DNA from: Nonlabens spongiae
GTDB lineage: Bacteria; Bacteroidota; Bacteroidia; Flavobacteriales; Flavobacteriaceae
Assembly: GCF_002117125.1 (NCBI RefSeq)
Contig: NZ_CP019344.1
Span: 930,001-994,000 of the forward strand
Length of the DNA: 64,000 nucleotides
Direction: 5' to 3'
Shown: positions 45,260 to 55,100 of the stretch, piece by piece
Layout: each line of letters opens with the position of its first letter
Numbering within the stretch: the stretch's first letter is position 1
Made by a program: the position numbers and the translations under genes
Notes under the pieces: generated by a model
Told to the model about the DNA's origin: nothing
Seen by the model: only the letters and a program-made list of their open reading frames with translations
The model's database searches: none

Positions 45260-46573
45260 CTAAGTGGCATTAGTACTATTCTTCAACTTTTTAGACATAT
45301 CATTTTTTTGAAATGGCCTAATGATCAGACGTGCGGCGCGGTCAAAATTGAAGTAATTGTAGATCCAATTCAGAAAAACCACCAGCCTGTTGCGCACTCC
45401 TACCAAGAAATACAAGTGAACCACTAGCCAAGTAAACCAAGCCAGGAAACCGCCGAGTGTTATTCCCTTTACATCGGCTACCGCTTTGTTACGGCCTATA
45501 GTGGCCATGCTGCCCTTATCAAAATAGGAAAAGGGCTTTATATCCTTGCCATTTTCCAGTCGCTCGAGATTCTTGACCAGTAATTTCCCTTGCTGGATTG
45601 CCGGTTGAGCGACCATGGGATGGCCTTTAGGGTAATCATCTGTTTTCATCAGGGCGATGTCCCCCACCGCAAAAATGTTATCGTAATCTTTTACTCTATT
45701 GAAGTGATCAACATAAAAACGCTGCGAACGCTCGTCTATACTTCCCTCCTTCAAACCTGAAAGTGGGTTACCCGTTACTCCAGCACTCCAGATAAAGGTA
45801 TGGGCGGTGAGTTCTAAATCTTTGTTTGTCGATATGGTCAGATCTTCATAATTCTTGACCAAGGTGTTTAGATGCAGCGTTACACCGAGCTTTTTCAAGT
45901 ATTTTTCAGCTTTTTGAGAAGCTTTTTTACTCATGCTGGAAAGCACACGATCCTCACCATCTAATAGATGAATCTCCATAAAATCAGGATTCAGATCTGG
46001 GTAATCGCTGGGCAGTACTCCTTTTTTGAATTCGGCGAAAGCACCAGAAAGTTCAACGCCTGTAGGTCCAGCTCCCGAGATCACGATGCGCATGAGCTCT
46101 TTTTGCTCTTCAGGATCGTTTGTAAGCGTTGCCTTTTCTAGATTTTGCAACATAAAACTACGTATGTTGAGCGCTTGGGGAACTGTTTTCATTTGGAGCG
46201 ATGCTTCCTTAATCTGCTCGTTCCCAAAGTAATTAGTCCGGCTACCCGTAGCAATTACTAGATAATCAAACTTGACTTCTCCTTTATCTGTTTGCAAGGT
46301 GTTCATCACTGGCTCAACAGACTCCACCTCTGCCATACGGAAAAAGAAATTGTTCTTCTTTTCATTCAGTCCTCGCAGCGGGAATGCGATACTGTCAGGT
46401 TCTAATCCACTGGTGGCAACCTGATACATTAAGGGTTGAAAATTGTGATAATTGTGACGGTCTATAAGTACGACCTGAAACTTTTTTTTGGTCAGCTTTC
46501 GCGAAAGCGTAACTCCTCCAAAACCACCTCCTACGATAACGACTCTAGGCAATGGTGAGTCAGGAATGTTCAT
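45260..46573 (-). CDS. ndh: Type II NADH:quinone oxidoreductase (NDH-2 family)
   Basis: 437 aa. Two Rossmann motifs: VVIVGGGFGGVTLSRKL (FAD, near residue 12) and VISGAGPTGVELSGAFAEF (NADH, about 165). The quinone-side AQPAIQQGK motif and the second FAD motif NIFAVGDIALM are present. A C-terminal membrane segment (about 370-405, WFTWLVVHLYFLVGVRNRLVVFLNWIYNYF) is typical of bacterial NDH-2. It feeds electrons from NADH to the quinone pool without proton pumping. A palindrome copy (46494) is read as LSRK inside the first FAD helix, so the element sits in a conserved structural spot. Confidence 0.92.
   Translation of the reverse strand: MNIPDSPLPRVVIVGGGFGGVTLSRKLTKKKFQVVLIDRHNYHNFQPLMYQVATSGLEPDSIAFPLRGLNEKKNNFFFRMAEVESVEPVMNTLQTDKGEVKFDYLVIATGSRTNYFGNEQIKEASLQMKTVPQALNIRSFMLQNLEKATLTNDPEEQKELMRIVISGAGPTGVELSGAFAEFKKGVLPSDYPDLNPDFMEIHLLDGEDRVLSSMSKKASQKAEKYLKKLGVTLHLNTLVKNYEDLTISTNKDLELTAHTFIWSAGVTGNPLSGLKEGSIDERSQRFYVDHFNRVKDYDNIFAVGDIALMKTDDYPKGHPMVAQPAIQQGKLLVKNLERLENGKDIKPFSYFDKGSMATIGRNKAVADVKGITLGGFLAWFTWLVVHLYFLVGVRNRLVVFLNWIYNYFNFDRAARLIIRPFQKNDMSKKLKNSTNAT
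46494..46509. repeat. Palindrome copy (15 of 16), coding
   Basis: AGCTTTCGCGAAAGCG on the plus strand; read on the minus strand as TLSRKL in NDH-2. Confidence 0.9.
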
Positions 46574-46589
46574 AACTGCGGCATTTGTA

Positions 46590-46597
46590 CAAAGATA
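46590..46597 (-). promoter_or_regulatory. -7 element TATCTTTG for ndh
   Basis: Exact match, 16 bp upstream of the ndh start. No -33 TTG seen. Confidence 0.55.
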
Positions 46598-46729
46598 AAT
46601 CCTGAAATAGACTGAACGTAGGTGCTTAACATAGTCTTAGGCTTGAAAACAAGAGTCGGTTTTTAGAAATTAAAATAGGTTTGTAACAAAGTCCATTATT
46701 GAGCTACTAATCGTTCATAACCAAAAAAC

Positions 46730-47224
46730 GTGAGCAAGAACCAAGAGCAGGAATTTGTGAGATTACTGGAAGAAAACCAGAACATCGTGCACAAGATCTG
46801 CCGTTTGTACACTAACGATCAAGATGCGCACAACGATCTCTTTCAAGAGGTTACGGTGCAGCTGTGGAAGGCTTACCCCAAGTTCAGAGGTGATTCAAAG
46901 TTCTCCACCTGGATGTACAGGGTTGCGCTCAACACGGCGATCACACTGTACAGAAAGGGAAAGCGAAGGGTTCAAACCCAAGCTTATGATAGTGTAGAGT
47001 TTAAAATTGAACTGAAGGAAGAAGATGACGAGATGATGGAGCAGCTTACCCTACTCTACGGCGCTATCAAACAACTCAATGATATTGAAAAGGCTCTGGT
47101 CTTTCTTTATCTAGAGGATAAAAATTACAAAGAAATAAGTGCGACACTAGGAATAAGCGAGGTAAATGCACGGGTGAAGATGAATCGCATCAAAACCAAA
47201 TTAACGAATATTATAAATCCATAG
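46730..47224 (+). CDS. ECF-type RNA polymerase sigma factor
   Basis: 164 aa. Region 2 (about 20-90: NQNIVHKICRLYTNDQDAHNDLFQEVTVQLWKAYPKF..STWMYRVALNTAITLYRK) and region 4 (about 105-160: IKQLNDIEKALVFLYLEDKNYKEISATLGISEVNARVKMNRIKTKL) are clear. A GTG start is used. A membrane-protein gene follows 3 bp after the stop, in the position where an anti-sigma factor is expected; that gene is frameshifted here. Confidence 0.9.
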   Translation: MSKNQEQEFVRLLEENQNIVHKICRLYTNDQDAHNDLFQEVTVQLWKAYPKFRGDSKFSTWMYRVALNTAITLYRKGKRRVQTQAYDSVEFKIELKEEDDEMMEQLTLLYGAIKQLNDIEKALVFLYLEDKNYKEISATLGISEVNARVKMNRIKTKLTNIINP

Positions 47225-47227
47225 AAG

Positions 47228-47868
47228 ATGGATCAATTAGATATTTTAAAATCAAAATGGCAGGCGCAAGATGCAAGCTTGCCGCGATACAGTAGTGAGA
47301 AGATTAAGGGTCTACTGCACCATAAGTCGAGTAGCATTGTAAAGTGGTTATTGTTTATAGCCATAGGTGAGTTTGCATTCTTTTGTTTTTTAGGAATTAT
47401 GAGCACAAGTCTGTATGATGATATAGATTTTGTTGAAATTTTTGGAAGTTGGTATATATATGGTACAAGTGCATTTCACTATATCATCATACTTTTTTTA
47501 TATATCAATTTTTTAAAAATTATAAAAATATAAGGGTCGACCAACCTAGTCGTAAACTAATGAAAAATATTCTTAAGACTAGGCGTACCATGAAATACTA
47601 TATATGGTACAATTTGGCTTATATAATGGTTGTGGGAATGTGGGGAGGCTGGATTGCTTTAGACAATGATCCACAAACCATCGCGTTAAAGGAAATGCTT
47701 GCTCATGACCGTGGTGAGCTGCTCGTAAATATGATGGTCATGGGATTCTTTTTCGTAATTTTTGCAATCATGAGTCTCATTTTATATCTATTTTACCTAT
47801 TGATTTACGGTATTCTTTTAAAGAAATTAAAACGCAATTATTACGAGTTGAAGAAGATTGAGATATAA
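47228..47868 (+). pseudogene. Membrane protein of the sigma factor operon, one frameshift
   Basis: The first frame encodes MDQLDILKSKWQAQDASLPR and then a membrane helix, up to INFLKIIKI and stop at 47533. The next frame carries on as NIRVDQPSRKLMKNILKTRR with two more helices to 47868. Adding one A in the AAAAA run near 47526 makes a continuous protein of about 213 aa. The product has about four helices and no recognisable family; position suggests a partner of the sigma factor. An assembly error in a homopolymer is a real possibility. Confidence 0.7.
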
Positions 47869-47893
47869 TTTCTTGTGAAATTCTAAAAACAAA

Positions 47894-47919
47894 AAATCCA
47901 GCTCTACCGAGCTGGATTT
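47894..47919. terminator. Bidirectional terminator
   Basis: Perfect stem AAATCCAGCTC/GAGCTGGATTT with a 4-nt loop between convergent genes. Confidence 0.85.
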
Positions 47920-47939
47920 AAATCATCGATTTTATCTTT

Positions 47940-48767
47940 CTACTTAAAGGAGGTCACACCATACTTGGCGGCTTCTTTTCTAGCATCAGCAGCGAGAGCT
48001 TGTAAATTTTGAATACGTGTATCTGGGTGTGGGTGCGTGCTGAAAAATTCAGGTGGCGCTTGACCACCGCTGTTTGCTTTCATGCGCTCCCAGAGCTGGG
48101 CTGCCTCGTCCGGATTATATCCCGCGATTGCCATAAGATATATACCTATAGTATCCGCTTCATTTTCATGACTTCTAGAGAAAGGCAACATACCACCCAG
48201 CTGTGAACCTAATCCATAAGCTTGATTGATAATCTGCTGGGTATCCTGTCCTGCTCCAGCAAGTTGACCTCCTACCGCGGTGGCCGCTGCTCCTACAGCT
48301 TGCAGCTGACCAGCACTCATGCGTTGCGCACCGTGATCTGCAAGCGCGTGCGCTACCTCGTGCCCCATTACTACCGCTACACCTGTTTCATCTTGACAAA
48401 TGGGTAAAATCCCAGTATAAAAAACGATTTTACCTCCTGGCATACACCATGCGTTTACCGTTTCATCTTGAACGAGATTATATTCCCATTTATATCCATT
48501 AAGATAACCTTCCTCGCCTAGCGCATTTAACCAGCGCTCGGCAGCAGTTTTTATTTTTTGCCCTACTCTTTTGATCATTTCAGATTCTGCGGTTCCTGTG
48601 ATCACCTTGTTTTCAGTAAGGAATTGATCGTATTGCGCATAAGCTGTTGGGAATATCTGACTGTTTGATACAAAGTTCAACGTTTTTTTACCCGTAAAAA
48701 CATTGGTTTTACAAGAGGCGGCAAAAACGATTAATGCCAGTATGAGTACGCGGTTTACGTTTTTCAT
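47940..48767 (-). CDS. M48 family metalloprotease, lipoprotein
   Basis: 275 aa from the ATG at 48767; a start at 48815 would lie inside the upstream gene and spoil the signal. The signal peptide ends FAASC (lipid Cys at about 19). The zinc motif is HEVAHALADH, followed by an ENEAD segment with the third ligand (HENEADTIGIYLM). The STHPHPDTRIQNLQAL end is typical of BepA/YfgC-like and LoiP-like M48 proteins. It probably acts in envelope protein quality control. It starts 4 bp after the ytxJ stop, so both are one operon. Confidence 0.9.
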   Translation of the reverse strand: MKNVNRVLILALIVFAASCKTNVFTGKKTLNFVSNSQIFPTAYAQYDQFLTENKVITGTAESEMIKRVGQKIKTAAERWLNALGEEGYLNGYKWEYNLVQDETVNAWCMPGGKIVFYTGILPICQDETGVAVVMGHEVAHALADHGAQRMSAGQLQAVGAAATAVGGQLAGAGQDTQQIINQAYGLGSQLGGMLPFSRSHENEADTIGIYLMAIAGYNPDEAAQLWERMKANSGGQAPPEFFSTHPHPDTRIQNLQALAADARKEAAKYGVTSFK

Positions 48768-48771
48768 TGAG

Positions 48772-49173
48772 TTACTTTTTGATAAGTTCTTGAATTTTTT
48801 TGATGTCGATCCCATGGTGCGATTCTGTGTGAATCACCTGTTCATTATCAATCACGATAACTTGGGGCGACTGGTGCTGGACGCTAAGCTTCTCAGCTAC
48901 AGCGTTGCTCACGTCTCGATTTGCGATAAGGTCTAAAAGGTAATACACTGCCTGATCCATACCTGAGGTATAGTTATTCTCAAATTGATTGAGCGCCATG
49001 CGGCTTATTCCGCAACGTGTGCTGTGCTTAAAGATCACCTTAGGCTTAAGTTTGCTGTTCTTGATCAAATTATCTAACTGATCTATGGAGTCTAAGTGCT
49101 CCCATTCAATCCCTTTGATTTCCTCTTTAGCGATATCTCGTTGGGACTTGAAAATTTTATTTATAATACCCAT
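48772..49173 (-). CDS. ytxJ: Bacillithiol system redox-active protein YtxJ (DUF2847)
   Basis: 133 aa from the ATG at 49173; a 7-residue extension is possible. A thioredoxin-like fold with a single active Cys in KHSTRCGISRMAL, then VYYLLDLIANRDVSNAVAEKLSVQHQSPQVIVI with the cis-Pro (SPQ) and a HTESHHGID end. YtxJ is a monothiol bacilliredoxin-like protein thought to reverse bacillithiolation. It precedes the M48 gene in an operon. This implies the organism makes bacillithiol. Confidence 0.9.
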   Translation of the reverse strand: MGIINKIFKSQRDIAKEEIKGIEWEHLDSIDQLDNLIKNSKLKPKVIFKHSTRCGISRMALNQFENNYTSGMDQAVYYLLDLIANRDVSNAVAEKLSVQHQSPQVIVIDNEQVIHTESHHGIDIKKIQELIKK

Positions 49174-49247
49174 AATCTTATTTTTAGTGACCAAAATAAC
49201 TTTAGCCTGGCGCTATGAAGATTGATCTCGACTACTTAATGTTGTTC

Positions 49248-49263
49248 CGCTTTCGCGAAAGCG
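49248..49263. repeat. Palindrome CGCTTTCGCGAAAGCG, intergenic
   Basis: Exact copy in the divergent spacer between ytxJ and clpB. Confidence 0.95.
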
Positions 49264-49378
49264 AGACCGCATCAATCTTAACGCAATATCAAAAATATAT
49301 TTATTGCAGCAATAACTGTGATAACAAAATGATAAACCGTCAAGGTGTCATAAAAATTTCTCAATTATACTGACTTAA

Positions 49379-49393
49379 TGTCAAAAATTGACA
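49379..49393. promoter_or_regulatory. Inverted repeat TGTCAAAAATTGACA upstream of clpB
   Basis: 5-bp arms with a 5-bp A/T centre, 39 bp before the clpB ATG. It resembles a dimer binding site and may control heat-shock expression; the factor is unknown. Confidence 0.45.
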
Positions 49394-49431
49394 CGGCACA
49401 TCATTTGACTTAACGGAAGAAAAAAAGAAAT

Positions 49432-52050
49432 ATGAATCCCAATAAACTCACTATAAAATCACAGGAAGCTCTGCAGTTTGCGCAGCAACTTACCCAGGAA
49501 AATGGTCAGCAACAAATTGAAAATGCACATCTTTTCAAGGGTATCGCTCAGGCAGATCAGAACGTGCTTCCGTTTGTGTTTAAAAAATTGAACGTTAACC
49601 TCGATTTAGTAAATCAATTGATCGATAGTCAGATCAACTCATTTCCTAAAGTCGATGGTGGTGACCTCACTCTTTCCAGAGAAACCGGTCGGGTGCTCAA
49701 CGCAGCAACCTCGCTAGCCAATAAAATGGGTGATGAATATGTAAGTATTGAACATTTGCTCATTTCAATTTTTGATGGAAAGTCTAAAACCGCCCAGATT
49801 TTAAAAGATCAAGGCATCACTAAGAAAAACCTGGAAGCGGCGATTGAAGAACTGCGCCAAGGCAATAATGTGACTTCTCAAAGTGCAGAGGATACTTATA
49901 ATGCTTTGGGCAAATACGCAAAAAACCTCAACCAGCTTGCTGATCAGGGAAAACTAGATCCCGTTATAGGTCGTGATGAAGAGATACGCAGAATATTGCA
50001 GATCCTCTCGCGTAGAACCAAAAATAATCCCATGCTCGTGGGAGAACCTGGTGTAGGTAAAACCGCTATCGCAGAAGGTCTCGCCCACCGTATTGTAGGC
50101 GGAGACGTACCAGAAAATCTTAAAAACAAGCAGATTTTTTCCCTAGACATGGGAGCGTTGATTGCTGGTGCTAAGTATAAAGGTGAATTTGAAGAGCGAT
50201 TGAAATCAGTGGTAAAAGAAGTGACTACCAGTGCTGGTGATATCGTTCTCTTTATCGATGAGATCCACACGCTTGTAGGTGCTGGAGGTGGCGAGGGCGC
50301 CATGGATGCGGCAAATATTTTAAAGCCTGCGCTGGCCCGTGGTGAATTACGTGCGATAGGCGCTACGACACTCGATGAATATCAAAAATACTTTGAGAAG
50401 GATAAAGCGCTAGAGCGCCGTTTCCAGAAGGTCATCGTTGATGAACCAGATACGGAAAGTGCGATCTCCATACTGCGTGGTATTAAAGATAAGTATGAAA
50501 CTCACCATAAAGTGCAGATTAAAGATGATGCTATCATAGGAGCTGTTGAATTATCACAGCGCTACATCACAAACCGATTCTTACCTGATAAAGCGATCGA
50601 TTTGATGGACGAGGCTGCATCTAAATTGCGTATGGAGATCAATTCAAAGCCAGAAGAACTCGATGTTTTGGATCGCAAGATCATGCAACTTGAAATTGAG
50701 ATCGAGGCGATCAAAAGAGAAAACGATGAGGTAAAACTCAAGAATTTAAGGTCAGAGCTGGCTAACCTCAAAGAAACTCGTAATGAGCTCAATGCACAGT
50801 GGGAGAATGAAAAATCTGTTGTGGATAGCATTCAATCGTTGAAATCTGATATTGAGAACTACCGCCTGGAAGCAGAACGCGCTGAGCGAGAAGGTGACTA
50901 CGGTAAAGTAGCAGAATTGCGTTACGGTAAAATCAAGGAGGCTCAAGATGAACTGGCAAAACTTCAAGCTCAAAATGAAGCTGCCGATGAAACCAAAGCC
51001 TTGATCCAAGAAGAAGTAACCTATGACGATATCGCAGAGGTTGTCGCAAAATGGACCGGTATACCCGTAACTAAAATGCTTCAAAGCGAGCGAGAAAAAC
51101 TCTTGCGCCTAGAAGAAGAATTGGGCAATCGAGTCGTAGGCCAGAAAGAAGCGATTGAAGCTGTGAGTGATGCCGTGCGACGCAGCCGCGCAGGTCTTCA
51201 AGATCAGAACAAACCTGTGGGATCTTTTTTATTCCTAGGTACAACTGGAGTCGGTAAAACTGAACTTGCTAAAGCGCTCGCAGAGTTCCTTTTCAACGAT
51301 GAAGCCTCGATGACGCGCATCGATATGAGTGAGTATCAAGAGCGACACAGCGTGAGCCGTCTGGTAGGTGCTCCTCCAGGATATGTAGGGTATGATGAAG
51401 GTGGACAGCTTACTGAAGCAGTACGCAGAAAACCTTACAGCGTAGTCTTGCTGGATGAGATTGAAAAAGCACATCCCGACACTTTCAACATCTTGTTGCA
51501 GGTACTTGATGAGGGTAGATTGACCGATAACAAAGGGCGTGTAGCTGACTTCAAGAACGCGATCATAATTATGACGTCAAACATGGGAGCTGAAATCATA
51601 CAGCAGAAGTTTGAGAATTTCAATGGTGATTCTGCGAGTCTGGATAGTTTGATTGACACAACCAAGATGGAAGTCGTGGGTGCGTTAAAACAGCGCGTGC
51701 GACCAGAGTTTATCAACCGTATCGATGACATCGTGATGTTCACACCGCTTTCTAACGATGAGATAAAAGAAATCGTGGAACTGCAACTGCGCAACGTGAC
51801 TAAGATGTTGTCTAAACAAGGTATCACCATAGACGCGACTGAAGACGCAATTGATCTACTTGCTAAATTGGGCTATGAACCGCAATACGGAGCACGCCCT
51901 GTGAAGCGAGTGATTCAGCGTGAGATTTTGAACAAGCTTTCTAAGGAGATTTTGGCAAATACTATTTCTACCGAGAGTATTGTTTTGATCGATGCCTTTG
52001 AAGACAATTTGGTTTTCAGAAACGAGACGATTGATGTAGATGTGGAGTAG
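49432..52050 (+). CDS. clpB: ATP-dependent disaggregase ClpB
   Basis: 872 aa, the normal length. An N-terminal Clp_N repeat domain (about 1-145), NBD1 with GEPGVGKTA (about 204-212), a long coiled-coil middle domain (about 405-530, the ClpB mark that separates it from ClpA/ClpC), NBD2 with GTTGVGKTE (about 603-611), and a C-terminal D2-small domain. It resolubilises aggregated proteins with DnaK. It has no co-transcribed partner. An inverted repeat lies upstream; a palindrome copy and a terminator lie downstream. Confidence 0.97.
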   Translation: MNPNKLTIKSQEALQFAQQLTQENGQQQIENAHLFKGIAQADQNVLPFVFKKLNVNLDLVNQLIDSQINSFPKVDGGDLTLSRETGRVLNAATSLANKMGDEYVSIEHLLISIFDGKSKTAQILKDQGITKKNLEAAIEELRQGNNVTSQSAEDTYNALGKYAKNLNQLADQGKLDPVIGRDEEIRRILQILSRRTKNNPMLVGEPGVGKTAIAEGLAHRIVGGDVPENLKNKQIFSLDMGALIAGAKYKGEFEERLKSVVKEVTTSAGDIVLFIDEIHTLVGAGGGEGAMDAANILKPALARGELRAIGATTLDEYQKYFEKDKALERRFQKVIVDEPDTESAISILRGIKDKYETHHKVQIKDDAIIGAVELSQRYITNRFLPDKAIDLMDEAASKLRMEINSKPEELDVLDRKIMQLEIEIEAIKRENDEVKLKNLRSELANLKETRNELNAQWENEKSVVDSIQSLKSDIENYRLEAERAEREGDYGKVAELRYGKIKEAQDELAKLQAQNEAADETKALIQEEVTYDDIAEVVAKWTGIPVTKMLQSEREKLLRLEEELGNRVVGQKEAIEAVSDAVRRSRAGLQDQNKPVGSFLFLGTTGVGKTELAKALAEFLFNDEASMTRIDMSEYQERHSVSRLVGAPPGYVGYDEGGQLTEAVRRKPYSVVLLDEIEKAHPDTFNILLQVLDEGRLTDNKGRVADFKNAIIIMTSNMGAEIIQQKFENFNGDSASLDSLIDTTKMEVVGALKQRVRPEFINRIDDIVMFTPLSNDEIKEIVELQLRNVTKMLSKQGITIDATEDAIDLLAKLGYEPQYGARPVKRVIQREILNKLSKEILANTISTESIVLIDAFEDNLVFRNETIDVDVE

Positions 52051-52064
52051 ATTGAAATAGATCT

Positions 52065-52080
52065 CGCTTTCGCGAAAGCG
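52065..52080. repeat. Palindrome CGCTTTCGCGAAAGCG, intergenic
   Basis: Exact copy 14 bp after the clpB stop, just before the shared terminator, with a TAAC tail. Confidence 0.95.
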
Positions 52081-52090
52081 TAACTATAAA

Positions 52091-52122
52091 AAAGCCCGTT
52101 GAACTTTTGCTCAACGGGCTTT
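52091..52122. terminator. Bidirectional terminator between clpB and the giant repeat protein
   Basis: Stem AAAGCCCGTTGA/TCAACGGGCTTT with an 8-nt loop. The U-run is better on the minus strand (seven T). Confidence 0.88.
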
Positions 52123-52142
52123 CTACTATCAACTTAACTTAA

Positions 52143-55100
52143 CTATTCAACAATCAATTTCAATGCGTGAGTCTGACCCTCAGATTGAAGATTCACGATG
52201 TAAATACCACTAGTGATATTGTTGAGACTCATTCTATTGAGACCAGAACTAAGCTCACCATTTGATATCGTTTTACCAGACATGTCAGAAATCATATAGG
52301 TAACATTATTATTTATGTTTTCTGGGATCTCTATCGTAAAGTTTGCACCTCTAGCTGGATTAGGAAACAACTTTATTTGATCCAATCCATTTGCGATGTC
52401 ATCGAGACTCAAGGTCATTTGAGCCTCATAAGCACCGGCATCACGAGCTGCTCCGAAGACGGGTTGACCACGCTGATCTGTAAAGGTATCGTTAGGATCA
52501 CCTATATCTTGAGCTTCAGAACCTTGTGTCAAGGCGTGAGTTTCAAGACCACCTCCATTATCCTGAAGAGGTCCAAAAGCTGCATCTCTAGGATTTGCAG
52601 TAGTACCCACTAAGTCAGAACTTACTTCAGCAAATGCATCAGAATCGTCTACTTGGATTAAGTTAAATCCGTTTGAGCTGATCGATCCGGCAACATCGCC
52701 ATTTGTAGCTCCAGTGTTTAAACCAACGGCAGTATTCTTGAGAGTGAAAGTTCCAGCAGCATTTGCAAGTCCTCCACCATCACCAGTAGCTGAATTTGCA
52801 CCTACAGTAATCGCATTTGTATTTACACTTGTACCGTTGTTATAGATACCACCACCCATCATAGCAGCGGTATTAGAAGAAATTGTGCTCGTTCCAACAA
52901 TTAAGGTACCGGTCTCATTAGAAATACCGCCTCCATTTGAACCGGATGCTTCATTCCTAGAAATGGTTGAGTCATAGATTTCAATATCTCCACCGTTGTT
53001 AAAGACACCTCCACCACCATTGTCCATCCCTGAACCATTAGCAATGTTACTATCAATTTGTGCATCAGAAACGATCATGATACCTGACCCATTCCAAAGT
53101 CCACCACCTTCACTGGCAGCAACGTTATTATTTACTGTACCACCAGAAATATCTACTGAACTATCACCTGAAACGTGGATACCACCACCATTACCTGGAG
53201 CAGCCATACCAGTTACAACACCGGTTTCATTTCCATTAAGAACCACATTTGTAAGCGTAAGTGGAGCACTATTGTTTACTTCTATACCACCACCAGCACG
53301 ATTAGACGAGTTATCGGTTACAGAGGAATCAGAAACATCCACAGATCCACCCTCAGAAAGAATACCTCCTCCTGTGCTGGTACTTCCAGTAGCTGTATTA
53401 TTAGTTATAACCGAATTGCTATTTACAACGAGTGATCCTCCATTATTGAAGATTCCACCACCACCTACGTCACCAGGATTAGTTGATCCTGGAGTTGATT
53501 CTCCGATTGCAGTATTCCCATCCAGAGTTACTCCTGAGACTGTCATTACTCCAGAACCATTCCATAGCCCACCACCTTCTCTACCAGCGGCATTTCCATT
53601 TACGGTCCCACCAGTGATTGAAAGGTCCTGGGGTCCAGTAATGTGGATTGCCCCACCATTACCTGGACTCGCAGCAGCATCTAGATCTCCATTTGCATCG
53701 ACACCTGCACGGTTGTCATTTAGGCTTGAATCATCTATGGTAACTACTCCTGCATTTGAACCAGACGCAATTTCAATTGCACCACCGGCCCTGTTAGCGA
53801 CATTTCCAGTAAGCGTTACACCATCCATGTCCAAACTACCATCAGCACCTATCAAGATTCCACCACCAGAGCCAGAAGTTCCATCAGCTACGTTGTTAGT
53901 GATTTGAGTACCTGCGCCTATGATTAAGGATCCAGTTGGTAACTGGAAAATTCCACCACCACCATTGTCAGCAGCATCACCACTAGCGATATTAGCATCT
54001 ATGATAGTACCTGTAACCGTCATGGTACCTGTATTGTTCCACAAACCACCACCAGTTAAGGCTGCGGTGTTTCCGCTTACGGATCCATTGGTAATACTCA
54101 CATCTTGTACACCTGTGACATGAAGTCCACCTCCACTTCCTGGAGCAGCTGCCATGGTCACACCGTTAGCGTCAGTACCCGCAAAATTGTTGTTTAGCGC
54201 AACGTCATCTAGAGTAACAGACGTGCCAGTACCAGCAGTAACTTCTATACCGCCACCAGCTCTATTTGCAGAATTTCCTGAAATAGTTGCTCCATCGATG
54301 TCTAAGTTACCTTCAACCACTAATATTCCACCACCAGAACCTGATGTACCAGCAGCTATGTTATTTGAAATTGTGGTACCTGTTGCAACGACTAGCGATC
54401 CACCAGGTAATTGGAAAATTCCTCCACCACCGTTAGCAGCGGCATCACCACTTGCGATGTTTCCATCGATCACGGTACCTGTAACGGTCATGGTTCCAGT
54501 GTGGTTCCACAATCCACCACCTGTGAAAGCAGCTGAATTACCATTAACAGTACCACCTGTAATCGTTAAATCTTGAGTTCCTGATACGTGAAGTCCACCT
54601 CCACTACCCGGATTTGCTGAAGCAACGACACCGTTAACATCTGTTCCAGCAAAGTTTCCGTTTAATGTAGTAGCAGAAATGCTCACCGTAGAACTTCCAT
54701 CTCCAGTAATTTCAATACCACCACCAGCTCTATTTGCAGAATTACCGGTAATTGTAGCACCATCTACACTTAGATTTGCGCCATCTGCGAGGATTCCCCC
54801 TCCAGAACCTGAAGTACCGTCAGCAACATTATTATTGATTTGAGTTCCTGCCTCTATTACTATCGAACCACCCGGAATTCCAAAAATTGCACCACCTCCA
54901 TTATTTGCATCATCACCACTTGCAGTGTTATTGTTCAAAATGGTTCCTGTAACAGTCATAGTTCCAGCTCCATTCCACAGAGCTCCACCTTCACTTGCTG
55001 CCGTATTGGAATTTGCAACACCTCGTAAAACGGTCACATCACCATTTCCTGAAATGTGTAAACCTCCACCATTTCCTGGTGCGTTCATTCCAGTAACGGC

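Noticed and set aside
52996..53907. 303-aa plus-strand ORF, Pro-rich, with several similar ones over 53-57 kb
   Set aside because: Antisense shadow of the Gly/Asn/Thr-rich repeats of the 1851-aa minus-strand protein; no start signals and composition reflects the complementary codons.
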